Positions 52,452 to 63,882 are shown, counted from the stretch's first letter. The stretch: DNA of 64,000 nucleotides from Streblospio benedicti (GCA_019095985.1 CM032659.1:21601959-21665958), one strand, 5' to 3'. The notes: generated by a model not told the origin, from the letters alone. Made by a program: numbers and translations.

Positions 52452-53673
52452 TGGACTGTTTTTAGTACACACTGTGTTAAGATAAGTTTTTTTATGAATG
52501 AGAACACAAACATTGTTATGATGTAAGTTAAAAAATCAAACATGAAAAGGATTTTGAAATTAAATGAATGGTGAAATAAATGTTTATATACATCATTAGC
52601 AATTGAATATGTTTCATAGTCAAAATTTATCGACTTTTCGGAAAGTTTTATTGACATTACACATTAATCAGTATAATATGTCACATCTTAGTGGCAACCT
52701 TTGATTTTTATAGTTCTTGACAGGTAAATGTTAATGAGATTGCTATATTTGGATATTTTAACCTACAAAACCTACATATAGACACCAAAACCATAACTCT
52801 ATCACAGCTATGAAGAAAATTATAGGCAATCTGTGATTCTTAACATCCAGCTGGCGGCCATTTTGGATTTTCACTACATTCAGATGGCAAATCTACTTTT
52901 TATGGCTAAAATTGTATTCTTTCACTTCATTAACCTACATGTAGACACCAAAACCATAACTCTATCACAAATATTAAAATAGTTATAGACAATCTGACAA
53001 TCCTCACACCCCAACGGCGGCCATCTTGGATATCTGTAATTGCCAGGGGCTGACAGAAGGAAATAACAACACAAATTCACTATGAGTTATCCTTGTACCA
53101 AAATCAAGTGAGAAATAATTAAACTTTCAAAAGGGTTTGAGTGGTGTGGGTAGGAAACCGTTAATATTGAAATTTGCTGTTTTGGGGGTTGTGGGCGCCA
53201 TCTTGGATTTCTCTAAGATAACAAGGTCGAAGGAAGCCTAACCTCATTTTTTAAATGCACTATATTGTATTTTATTGGAATATTGCTTAATATGACCAAA
53301 ATCATTATATAATTTGGAAATAGAGCAAACGACATAGCCTCCATAGGCGAATTTTACACAAAATTTCAGATATTATGGCGGCCATCTTGAAATGTATCAT
53401 GAGGTAGTAGGTATTTTCTTATTTTCTCAACACTACTACCTTTCTGGGCCATGAAAACCTAACTTTGGTGGGCAAAATTAGGAATTTAAGTAGAAACCTG
53501 ATGTGTTAAAGAGACTCCCTCATGTTCTTAAAAATTGATGAATTTTCGGCGGCCATCTTGAATTTCTCCCTTAGTGCCGGGGTAGGAAAGGTCTACCTTC
53601 GTGATTTTATTGCCCAAACATGTCCTCTTCATGAATATCAAACAAAATTCTCTGGACAACACTTGCACACGGA

Positions 53674-53987
53674 ATCCTTCTATGTCAAGAAAAAAATTTG
53701 TTTACAACATATATGGGTGATATAATTATCTGGTTTGGGGCAAAAATTTGGCCCCATTTCATTCACGACCTCCTCTAATAGGGGCTTGTGTGAGTACATA
53801 TCTTTCAGGTGTTGTAACTTAGGAACCATACATTATTGTACAATGTTTTGCTTTGAAAAGTAGATGACCGTGCCCTACCCATATTAAACATTATGCAGCA
53901 AATACCAGTGAACTGAAGGTCTCAACTGCCTAGTTTTTTTGTTGTTGCTAAAATTCATCAGCATTGTATATTCATATGCATGTGTAG
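53674..53987. other. Between foldback element and GalNAc-transferase exon
   Basis: AT-rich sequence ending in the acceptor tract CATATGCATGTGTAG. No further feature seen. Confidence 0.4.
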
Positions 53988-54160
53988 GTATCAGAAGAAG
54001 GATTATGGCGAGTCATCCTCCCTTCCCAGCACCTCTGTTATCATCGTGTTCCTCAACGAGACCTGGTCTACACTGCTCAGGACAGTGCACTCGGTCATCA
54101 ACCGGTCACCACAAAAACTGCTCGCAGAGATCATCCTGGTGGATGATGCCAGCGAAAGAG
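53988..54160 (+). CDS. Polypeptide N-acetylgalactosaminyltransferase exon (single exon of a partial gene)
   Basis: 173 nt, acceptor ATGTGTAG and donor GTAGCT, phase 2 to 1. It encodes [20 protein letters not shown], then [20 protein letters not shown] and [17 protein letters not shown]. This is the start of the GT27 (GALNT) catalytic domain. The [18 protein letters not shown] and VDDASER strings are nearly invariant in the family, which starts mucin-type O-glycosylation in the Golgi. His of the usual FHNEAWS is Leu here. No other GALNT exon was found up to 64 kb or upstream on this strand, so either very long introns flank it or it is an orphan exon. Confidence 0.85.
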
Positions 54161-57150
54161 GTAGCTATACACGTGCACCTCAAACCTTTATACCATAATG
54201 CCATACATGTATGTAACCATCTTTGATCAAGTTAAAAGCTACTTCAGTGAAGATCCGCGACAACGGAAACCAATTTGCAGTTACAAACCGTTCCATTGTA
54301 GAGGATTTCTGGTCCTTCGAGTTCTCTGATTTCCTCCACAATTTACTTACATAGGTAATGCATGAGAAACCTTTCCGGTATTCAGTTTTCCTGCAGTTCA
54401 CTCTTCCGTTGTTGAGGATATTCTTTGTAGACCATCGAAATAAAAATGTTTAGTATATTATGCTTCATGTATATCGTTGACCATAATCATACCAGGATAA
54501 GGCACACATCGTTAATTCTATTACTTTCTAGTGTGCAGATTGGTTGAACACAAAAACTGACAGTGTGCAACTTTTAACATCATTTACTAAAATTGTCAAA
54601 TGGAGAAGTATAACTCCGCCAAGGAAATATAATAAATAAACAGTGTACTTGAAAATGCACTTACAAAAACCAAGTACCCTGGATTTTACTTTAGTCCACC
54701 CGTAAGTACATTTGATTTTTCCCAAATGTACTTGATTCTCAGTGCAAGTACATAAAATCATTGCACATGTATTGAAAATACCGTATTTGCAACTAGTATA
54801 CTTGAGGAACAACTCTGCAACTCAGAGTGCAAAGCTTAGCTGGAACAGCAGAGTTATGTTCTATCAATGTACAATACAGATTTTTGCTCAAACAATTTTC
54901 ATTTGTAGTAGGGCTGGTATATTCTTAAACACAACAACATATTATATAATATGTGCCTTTATTATGTTTCAAATAATGTACACCATCTCCATACCTTAAA
55001 ACCCTTTTGAATAAAGCGCACACTTTAAGTAGAATCTTGGTGAATCTACGGATGCGCTTTTACAAGAGCTTTTAACATTTTTATAATGCAGATGTTTGCT
55101 ATGATCTATTATTGAGATTCACCACTTGACGCGCATGCAGTAGAAACGACAGAATGGAAATCTACTAAACAATCACATTTTTAATTGATGTTTACCATTT
55201 GTATAGATATTTGTCATAAAGAAGTTCAAAAGGTGTACACGTGTGGACTTTTTCTATGCAATCACTCAGTTACCTAGTAAAGTAGAAAAAAACATCACAA
55301 AGTATGTCTAATTGATAATGTCGCACGCTTCACATAATCTAATCCATGTATGTTTAATTACCTTAGACTGTGAATGGCATTAAATAATCCTCTGAAAAAT
55401 AACTCCCTGTTAGTGGTAATAACCGAACAATTATATATTCTTAGATGTGTTGTGTAACCGCTATCAACAAAGCGTATAAGTATCTTTACTTAAGACAATA
55501 TTTGACTGAGAATCAATCACAACTATCGCAATATATCACTTTCCTATCGACATGTCGCTTACTTGTAGCATATATCTTTACTGGTAGCGCGATTTCAGTG
55601 AGTCTACTCTACATCCAATATGCGAGATTGTGTTAAAACGTATTGATAAAAAGCAAACATTACCCAAGCAGCTCAAGCACAAAAAACCCCGTTGGTATAA
55701 GCACAACTTACGCACATGTATGAAACATTGTATTTATTAATTAGTCCGTTTGCCAGATTGACCACTTTGCATTTGTGAGAAGTGTAAGTTTGTTTAAGTG
55801 TTTTGTTGTAAGTGTCTCATGTCGCTGATGCTCTAAAGAGAATATTTGCCACCACCACCCCCTTCCACCTGTGCACCCAAGCCAATAGCATTACATTGCT
55901 TTTTCAGTCACACCGGAGTCGGGAGTTAAGGACAACATGCTGACAATTTTGAAATTTGATTCTGTAACTCATTGATGAGTTTGACACGTATTGAAATGTA
56001 CAATCTAATCATACATAAAATGTTGCGACATACCCAATAGATAAAAAAATGTCAGTGTCAGAAGTTTAAATACTCAACAAAAAACATTCGAATGGAATGA
56101 CCATGGCGCCACCTTTGCTGGGGTAACTTGGAAGTGAGTAGTTGCCCCCACGGCTTTACCCCGGTGCATAGAATGTGCATGCATAGAATTAAATTAATGC
56201 AAATCAGATTAATGTATTAAATTAATACATTAAATTTGCAAGTATCAAAACAAAATTAATTGGTGACACTTCATATTTCTGGCTGTGTCTGGCACTTATA
56301 TGGTGTGGAAAACTATATTTTCTAAGGGCCATTTGAATAAGTCAAATGGAAACTTAGTGTCGAAAAACCTGTCTTCAGCAATGTCAGAAGAGTGGTAGGA
56401 GTTTGCTTGCCATAGAATAGAGAGAGAATGTACTTGAAAATTATATTGATCCGACATATATTTGATTTATAACCCTCTCTCATATCACATCTGTGGCAAG
56501 CATCTACATGTACAAACTTAGCCATACCTGAATTCGGGACTCAACACCTATGCTTATTATTTTTACTACATCAGTGGCCCTGCAGGGACGGGAACCCATA
56601 ATACCAAGGTTGTGAGACCAGCCTGATACCATCATCCTCAGAAGAGATGTGTAAAAAGTTACTCGGCTGAAGCCTTGTCGTTGTAAACCCCAGTGTATAT
56701 ACTGTACTAAGTCAGTTGTAATTTCAACAGCTGGTCAAAACACGCCTCATTATCAATGAAGACAGATATATTAATATTGATCTACTTTTGAGGCTCGTCA
56801 AATCAAGAGGCCACTCCACTGACACACCGGCCTATACACTCATCAATTCCAACGTGATTCACTTTTTCTTGACTTATGTATATACACAGTATATTTACCG
56901 GCAATCATTGAAATTTAACAGTCATTAATTAGAGATTATCGTTGATTAATAGATCCGTGTAAAAGAAACAAATTCAAACTAGATAGAACTTGCGAATAGC
57001 ATGCTAGGGGCATATGCGTTGCTTTTTTACGCTGCTTCATTTTTCTCGTTTTTGCCACAGGCCGCAGCATCATGTATAGTGTTTGTTAATCATAGTAGAA
57101 TACATAACACACACTTTCCCATGTTGCTCGGGCTAATAGTTTTTGCCACT
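54161..57150. other. Intergenic or intronic, nothing firm
   Basis: About 3 kb of AT-rich DNA. A possible SINE remnant on the minus strand around 56570-56640 reads TGGTATCAGGCTGGTCTCAC, then GGGTTCCCGTCCC, a weak B-box match. I see no exon. Confidence 0.4.
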
Positions 57151-57379
57151 TCCCTTACTACAAAACAGGGTTGCCCAGGCTATTGTCGCCGAGACCAGCA
57201 GTTCCGGAATTTGACCACTCAACCGCCTTCTCAAATACCTGCGTTCCACAATATGCCGCGCAGTTTGCATTTTCTCCGACAAAACAGATTGTCTTATCCT
57301 CGTGTGAGCTAACGCTAGTTAGAGGTGCGGGGTGGGACAATTGTAGCATTGCCTCCATCAGCTAGTCAATCCCTAATTG

Positions 57380-58110
57380 ACCCCGCACCGTGATGGCCCG
57401 TACGTCCTACGCTCGCACTTTCCATACATACGTCATTTTGACGTACGTGTTGTTTATGACGTGTTTTTACGTCGCCCGATGTGTCCCAGTTGCTAGGTTA
57501 CAGGACATTTTTAGTGGTGTTCTGTCCCGTTGCCAAGGTGATGGGACAATTTAGTTGACTTTCCATTACCAAGACGGAATAGTGGTCAGTTTAGCTTGAG
57601 AAGTTGTTGCGACAACATCGTAGGAACCAACACCCACGAATCTCGTAGATTCGGGGCCTTTTCAAACTATAACTCACGTATTAATAAGGATACTAGACCC
57701 TCGTGCATACGTGTCTTGGATCTAGTACCCTCTTTGATACACATTCAGCTTGGCGTGTGCCACGGTCTGAAGCCGTCGCTACCAGCACCAGTGCGAAGTC
57801 TCCCCCGTGTGTGGCCGTCAATCTGGTCTTGGGAGAGGCCCCTGTACGACCGTAGTGTGGGCCTACATAGGCCTATCATTGGGACAAACACAACGAGAAC
57901 CCAGGCGATGTGAGCGCCTCGACCAGTACCAAGAGCCGTGTACAAGTCCAAAAAGCTTATACTCGCATATCAATGCGCGGTTAGTGATTTATATAATTAC
58001 TGTTGTTAATCACAGGACGTTAGTATCAACACAGCGAGTGTGTTGTGTTCGTTCACTCCGGATTTTGCCTCCTCTATATAAGCACGGCTTTTAGTACTTT
58101 CAATACGTTC
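57380..58110 (+). promoter_or_regulatory. CpG-rich, promoter-like block
   Basis: CpG density is far above the surroundings. It holds four TGACG/CGTCA half sites within 45 bases (57431-57475). A duplicated 50-bp unit contains GTTGCTAGGTTAC and GTTGCCAAGGTGAT, both close to an RFX X-box, each bracketed by TGTCCC/GGGACA. A TATATAAG lies at 58076-58083. It could be the promoter of the LRR gene 1.8 kb downstream, with a 5' UTR intron ending at the TTTTCAG near 59815-59821. It could equally be a solo end of a retroelement. This is inference only. Confidence 0.3.
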
Positions 58111-59908
58111 GTTTTAGTTTTACGGCCCCTATTCCAAATGTTATCAGAGGTTTTAAAATATCACATACTTTTGAAATCAGACCAAATGTTTCCCTTCTGT
58201 AACACATTAAACATCACCACCATACTGAGTTTACAACGTCTTGACTGCAGCGCTCTTGCTTGCAAACGATAAACCCCTCTACAATTAGGCCTACTACTGA
58301 TTATCGCCGAATTGTTATTGGTGAGAGGAGAACATGATAAATGATGTGGGGATATGATTCTACCTTTTGAACAAAACTTCTCTTAAAAGACAAGGTTTTA
58401 AAACAGTGGAATCTCAGCCATGTCTGAGGTGGCTTGAACATTTGGGAATGTCTGACCCTAGCTCAAACATATGCTATATTGTTTCTTCGCTTCATCATCA
58501 CGGGGATCTGATTGGGTTGTTGGGTGTTATGTATTAGCCTGTACGGGGCTCATTGTGTCACATTTAGTAATTCCCACCCATACAATGGATTACGTCATGT
58601 CAATACTCACTTGCAGATCACACGATGATTGATAATGGTCAGATACAGATATTGGACACTGTGAGACACGGACGTGTGTGCTGTATCGCCATCAACTACC
58701 CAAAGTCGCACGGCGTTAACATTCATTAACTTGTTTATGTAAGAGCCAATGAGCCAAGCCCAACGTAATACTGCAATATGATTGTTACTCATAATGTAAC
58801 ATCTCGATGAGATACAATATAATATATTACGCTTCAGATCATTGTTAATTTGATGTCTCGTATCTCAAATACTTTACTCGGTGTTAATCAGTATTCTTTG
58901 TAGTTCTGATTGACGTGCTAGAATGTGTCTGTCTTCCTTCCAATGTCTGTGTGCTGTTTTTAAGACTGGACTATTTAAGTACAATACATGTACATCTGTC
59001 AAAAAGTAACCTGCTGCAATGGCCTAAATGTTCATGATTTTGACTGAACTGTACTGGATTTTAAGGCATTCAAATAGTTCGCTTTTAAGGGTCATGAACA
59101 CCCCCCAATTCACCAACACACACATCCCCCAAAATTCAAGGTACACTGTATTCCGTGTTGTTGCTTCATCAAAGCTAGGAGTGCTTCCCCTTGTGCTCAA
59201 AACATCCGCGTGAGAGTGGTGTGAACAATGGTACGGGCCACTTCCTGTTCCTCAAGGTAGAGCAGGACAGTCTGCTGTATGTAAAACGGTCAATAGCAAG
59301 CCATTAACTCACATGGTTAAAGTGGAGTTAGATAAATGTGTCAACATTTCGAAGAAAGCACTATGTAAGTACAGTGGAATCTGTCTTAGAAGAATTTTAT
59401 AAAACCTACTCATTTTGTTAGTTAAAAAGAAAATAGTTTACCGTAAATATGCCTGTTTCTTAGAAGAGCATGACAAAACACTTTTTTCTATAATTTTGAG
59501 GTAGTTGAATAACAAATAACAACTATAGATGTGCCCATCAGTGTCACTTTCTTGGTTCTATATGCATTTCACTGCCTCATCATCATTAATTGATCTACTG
59601 TTTGTCGTAGCCACAGTGACCATGAGCATGTTTTCGCAAACATTGGAACCATTGGAAGACCACGTCGTCGCCGAAACGCCTCTTCATTTTTGGAAAAATA
59701 CATGTAGGCCTATCGTGTGCGCATAGAATATTGAGCTCTGGTCGAAAAGTTTTACATGAATATGTGTAGTGGGTGATAAAAAGACTTTGGCCAATAGATT
59801 ATCTATCTTCAATGAATTTTCAGTGGATGCATTATAGAAATAGGAGCATTCTGACACATTCTACTTCTTCTATTCACGAGCACTGGTTTGTGTGCCAAAA
59901 CAGCAACA
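58111..59908. other. Upstream of the LRR gene, nothing firm
   Basis: AT-rich DNA without exon-like signal. A plausible splice acceptor (AATGAATTTTCAG) precedes the LRR start by about 88 bases. Confidence 0.35.
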
Positions 59909-61036
59909 ATGAATATGCTTCTATTGTCTGCTACCATCTGGATACTGCTCTGCTTGAATACTGCCGCCAACGCCGTATGTACTATTACTTTGGCTGACTG
60001 TGTTGATTCAGAAACCAGCATCCTTCTAAACTCTCGTGATTTGGAAAATGCGAACTTGACTCAGCTGACAAGGTTCACACAACTACACACTCTGGAGCTG
60101 AGAGGCAACTTGCTCACAGAGTTTCCAACACTTGTAATGCCATTTTTGACAGCAGTGTTCCTCAGTTCAAATCACCTAGCAACCTTCCCTGACTTCTCGC
60201 ATACGTCATTGATTGTGTTTGGTGTAGAAAACAACCGCATTCGAGAAGTTCCTACGGAAAAGCTCTCGCCACTCTACAGCATTGAATACATGGACCTCTC
60301 ATTCAACGAACTTACAACTTTTCCTGACGTGACAGTCGTCGCTAGCACCCTCCTCACTCTCTCGCTCAAACACAACAACATCGCAGTAGTGAGTCCCAAA
60401 GTCCTATACAACCTGGACAAACTAGAACAGCTTTTTCTGTCGGGAAACCCTCTCGTCAGTTTCCCACTGTCCCCGTGGAGCTTCACCGAATTGAATAACC
60501 TCGACATCCGAGACATCACTTCGCTTGATCACCTCCTCCCGTTTGACGTAAAAGTTCCTAGCAATCTCATGATCGACGTAACCAGCTGGCAAAACAACCT
60601 CTGTGAGCCGCACGCTGCTTGGCTGGCATCTGTCAGGCCCAACATCCTCATGAACCCCACCTGCACCGCCGGCGGCGTCTCCATGCCGTGGTCCACCATG
60701 ACCAACGACGCATTTGTGACAGGCTTCACCGCCAAGAGGAGCCACGCCCGCAAGACCACTGCCCTAGCCGAAGCCATTCATGAAGGAGTAGCCATAAAGG
60801 ACTTTCTCTTGCACAGCTATTTATCCCAGGCATCTCGAATGGAGTGCTTTAGGTGTTGCTTGTCAACACCGGGCTGTGTTTCATTCTACTGGCGCCAGCA
60901 TGGTAACCATTCATTCGCGGGCTCTTGTGTTACCATGGCTCCTGGAGGAAATGTCTTGGATGCACTCGGTGTGTCTGGTGCAACGGAAACCGTCTGGTCG
61001 TACTTTGTCGTGCCAACTGCTGAACATCATGACTGA
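59909..61036 (+). CDS. Secreted leucine-rich-repeat protein with PAN-like C-terminus
   Basis: A single open exon of 375 residues from the ATG at 59909 (context ACAACAATG). The open frame extends a little upstream without another ATG. Residues 1-22 are a signal peptide (MNMLLLSATIWILLCLNTAA). Five to six leucine-rich repeats follow, for example LHTLELRGNLLTEFP, LTAVFLSSNHLATFP, IEYMDLSFNELTTFP and LEQLFLSGNPLVSFP. An LRR C-terminal cap-like piece comes next (NNLCEPHAAWLASVRPN, with two Cys). The last 90 residues hold a C-x2-CC-x5-C-x-SFYW-x9-G-x-C pattern (ECFRCCLSTPGCVSFYW), as in PAN/apple modules. It is probably extracellular and used in binding protein or glycan. It is intronless over the coding part. 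No transmembrane helix is seen after the signal. Confidence 0.88.
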   Translation: MNMLLLSATIWILLCLNTAANAVCTITLADCVDSETSILLNSRDLENANLTQLTRFTQLHTLELRGNLLTEFPTLVMPFLTAVFLSSNHLATFPDFSHTSLIVFGVENNRIREVPTEKLSPLYSIEYMDLSFNELTTFPDVTVVASTLLTLSLKHNNIAVVSPKVLYNLDKLEQLFLSGNPLVSFPLSPWSFTELNNLDIRDITSLDHLLPFDVKVPSNLMIDVTSWQNNLCEPHAAWLASVRPNILMNPTCTAGGVSMPWSTMTNDAFVTGFTAKRSHARKTTALAEAIHEGVAIKDFLLHSYLSQASRMECFRCCLSTPGCVSFYWRQHGNHSFAGSCVTMAPGGNVLDALGVSGATETVWSYFVVPTAEHHD

Positions 61037-61841
61037 TTTCGTGCATTGTATTCTTTAGATTTGAAATGAATTAGCTATTTGTTAACACTTTGGTGTTATC
61101 TTGTACATAGTTGGTAGATATGCAGGAAATAGTACAATATATAGTTTTATACATGTATGCTGTTTTCGAAGTATGTAACTTTATGTCTTCTTTTACGATG
61201 TCAATTTTATTATTTGAATGATATATACCATTGATAATTATATGCATGAACATGCTCAGTATATAATCTCAGGTAATCCATCATACACGCCACGTGTGCA
61301 TGTTTCCCGGTAACTGAAATCGATCTACTACTAAGGCATCCATGTTTTGCTTGATATAATTTAGAAAATATATTACCTAGACCCAGAGTTTGGATAGATC
61401 AATTATTATATTTCATTTTTTGCTGTAAGCGTTTATTTGCAACCCCGTTCTGTCTTGAACAAGTCATGTTATGAATAACTTAAAAGGTCACGTTACACAT
61501 ATTAGGCCAACCATGGAATTTGGCGTTCTTTTACAATGCAATACTATTTTCAATAATCAATTAATTATAATTTTCTGTTACAATTAACTTAGATTAACAT
61601 CATTCCTAGTCTAGGTCTAATTTAACTGACATCTTCAAACATCATCTCAAACATTTATTAGATTGGGAAATCAGCATTTTTTTTTTGACAATCAGGACTG
61701 CTACTAACATTTTCCACACACACACCTCCTATTGTCTAGACCCAACTAACCCCACAGTGTACCCCCGTCCCACTCACAAATACATGCACAATTACACATT
61801 TGGATAGAAATTTCAGCATTCAATTGGTGTATATATAATTT

Positions 61842-61944
61842 TCTCCTTGGCAAGTTCTATACATGATACGCACGATACCAAATAAGATAGGCGACCTAGC
61901 TTATTTGGTATCGCGAGCTTCAGGTATAGCACTTGTCAAGGAGA
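61842..61944. mobile_element. Foldback MITE, about 103 bp
   Basis: Nested mirror words: TCTCCTTGGCAAGT / ACTTGTCAAGGAGA outside, CTATAC / GTATAG next, and a perfect GATACCAAATAAG / CTTATTTGGTATC inside. The central loop ATAGGCGACCTAG is CpG-containing. Non-coding. Confidence 0.75.
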
Positions 61945-62519
61945 CCTGAGGTGATAAGATAAAAGTCGCAGTGCTACTCCGTGACTGCCACAAGCGTAAC
62001 CCTCTTTAGCCCTACAAGTTAGGGGCTCAGTGCGTTATGCCTTCATTACCTAATAATTTGAACCTCATAATTTGAAGCTGTCTTAAAATGTAGACCATTG
62101 ACTAGCTTAACATTTGCAGTGTTGTATTATATACTATTATACACTTTTAGAACCAATAATATTTATGTATTTTTCACTCTTCATCATATATCATGGCACA
62201 ACAATGTGTTGTCATTGGGTCACGTGTTGTCTGATAATATTCTGCAAATTTCAGGCGATTTGCAAAAACTATTAATAGAACCCTAACTCATAAGCATTTT
62301 GCTGTTTGGAAATATCAAATATATCTAGTAAGTTTACAATACAATATATATGTTTTCCCTAATCAGTCCCTCTGATTTTATTTATTTAATTTAAAGAATG
62401 GTGTTACTGTAAAGTTAGTAATGGTATTTGAGCATTCTGCAATGTGTTAGTTTACCCCCTTTTTATATATATATATGGGTCATTTGACCGTCATTGTGAT
62501 CTGCAGACAATATATTATT

Positions 62520-62720
62520 ATTCTCATTTAGGAAAATATTGTACCAGGTGTACTTACATGTAGTTAGGTTTATTTAGAGTATATACAATGTAATTTGTTG
62601 GTCACTATAATAGGTATATATTATTCTATTTCATTTAAGAAAAATATTGTACCAGGTATACTTAGTTAGGTTTAGCTACCACATTACGTTTCAAGCATTT
62701 TGTTTGTCACTGTAATAAAG
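62520..62720 (+). repeat. Tandem duplication, about 110-bp unit
   Basis: AAAATATTGTACCAGGTGTA at 62533 and AAAATATTGTACCAGGTATA at 62641 start two diverged copies. Each continues through TAGTTAGGTTTA to TTTGTTGGTCACT/TTTGTTTGTCACTGTAATA. Confidence 0.7.
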
Positions 62721-63181
62721 GCTTTATATTATGACTTTGTCTGTTTATACAAATAACTACATGTCAATGGGAAAGCAACACATTTCTACTTTTTACCAAC
62801 ATTGAGACATCGCTATCTGAACTGATAAAGAGTCATTATATGTGATAGTGATGGGATGAGTTTATTTAAAAAAGACGCATAGAATCGTATATGCTATTCG
62901 TGCCTCTCATGGCCTTATTGTAAACATGTTGCATATTTTACTCTTTCTTGGATTTGTAGTGCACGTTTCTGGTAAAATAGAGTTATCTTGTTGTAGTAGA
63001 ATGTGTATATATCATGATATTACACACATATCTCACACATATATTGAAAGTTCACAGTAGGCTGTCTCACAAGCAACTTAAGTTATACGCCACTTTACAG
63101 AAACACATAATAGAATCATAATAACCCTAAATTTAACCTAGTAGTTAGCATTTTACGATTAGACATATTTGCAAACTGCAG

Positions 63182-63882
63182 TGGGTCAGGTTGCGCCCGG
63201 CTGCGTGGCCGGGGTGGAGCCGTCCTCGGAGGTCTGCGGCCATGTGGGCATCGACAGCGCCAGCTGCCAGGAGCTCGGCTGCTGCTGGCGGGAGAACCAG
63301 TGCTTCATGTGGGGAGGTCAGTGTGCTCTATTATATTGCTAAATCTGAGTGTATCTATAAAATTGAATACAGTGTGTTGACCACCGTGTGCAGAAAAAGT
63401 CTTATATTTGTGAGTGTTTGCCGGGGTTGTGCTGCAAATGCTTATGGTTAGTTTCACTTGGAATACAATGGGAATACCTTTATAAGCACATAGTGAGAGG
63501 TTTAATGCATGCAGCTTGCGACACTACAGATTATATTTACGCTTTAAAACAATCTGCATTATGGTTTTGGTTCAGTAGATCAAACTTTCATTTGCAAGGC
63601 AAGAACTGTTGTTGATGGAATATACACTTTCAAGTCTCGGGTGTTTTCTACATATTGTATACATCTTAAATTGAACAAGTATTAACCGTACATTGCAGAT
63701 CAATCGAGCATCTTCCAAAAAGGCCTACGCCCTTTGGACACTCCAGTCCAAACCCACGCAGGCTTTGACGTGGCCCGCTGTTCAGCAGAGACACACTTCG
63801 TAGGTCAAGGCTGGGACTGGGCGTACTCGGTTGATGCTGAAAGCGTGTGTAGGATCTATAGCTCCAGGTGGCACATCTACAG
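63182..63882 (+). CDS. Trefoil-domain protein, two exons (partial, runs off the right end)
   Basis: Exon 63182-63316 (phase 1 to 1) encodes a P-type trefoil module: CVAGVEPSSEVCGHVGIDSA, then SCQELGCCWRENQCFMWG. This fits the C-x9-CG-x3-I ... C-x3-GCCW-x5-CF signature. Phase 1-1 is typical of shuffled extracellular modules. Exon 63699-63882 (phase 1 to 2) follows in frame with GLRPLDTPVQTHAGFDVARC, then GQGWDWAYSVDAESVC, a Cys- and Trp-containing segment that I do not recognise. The protein is probably secreted, mucosal or matrix-like. Start and end are both missing: no signal peptide exon is visible in the 2 kb upstream. Confidence 0.75.

Larger units (their letters stand above)
48252..53673. 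mobile_element. Foldback DNA element with 1.6-kb inverted arms
   Basis: The left arm 48252-49868 and the right arm 52074-53673 are near-identical mirror copies. Outermost is GGATTCCGTGTGCAAGTG against CACTTGCACACGGAATCC. Innermost is the coding word ATGGACGAACTTCGTCATTG on the right arm and its complement on the left. Each arm has a non-coding outer 1.2 kb with phased AAGATGGCCGCC boxes and an inner coding 0.4 kb. The spacer holds the rest of the minus-strand gene, a second partial copy of part of it (about 50610-50830) and a SINE. The arms differ by few bases, which suggests recent formation or gene conversion between arms. I do not recognise the superfamily. Confidence 0.8.
61037..63181. 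other. Intergenic, with a hairpin and a small tandem duplication
   Basis: AT-rich DNA between the LRR gene and the trefoil exons. It contains the hairpin at 61842-61944 and the duplication at 62520-62720. A poly(A)-signal-like AATAAA at 62714 is too far to assign with confidence. Confidence 0.45.

Noticed and set aside
56560-56650. Minus-strand tRNA-derived SINE head
   Set aside because: The B-box match (GGGTTCCCGTCCC) is weak and no A box or tail could be defined.
57171-57913. ORFs of 64 and 105 residues in the CpG-rich block before the LRR gene
   Set aside because: Several frames are open because stop codons are rare in GC-rich DNA. No domain, and no consistent splice structure.
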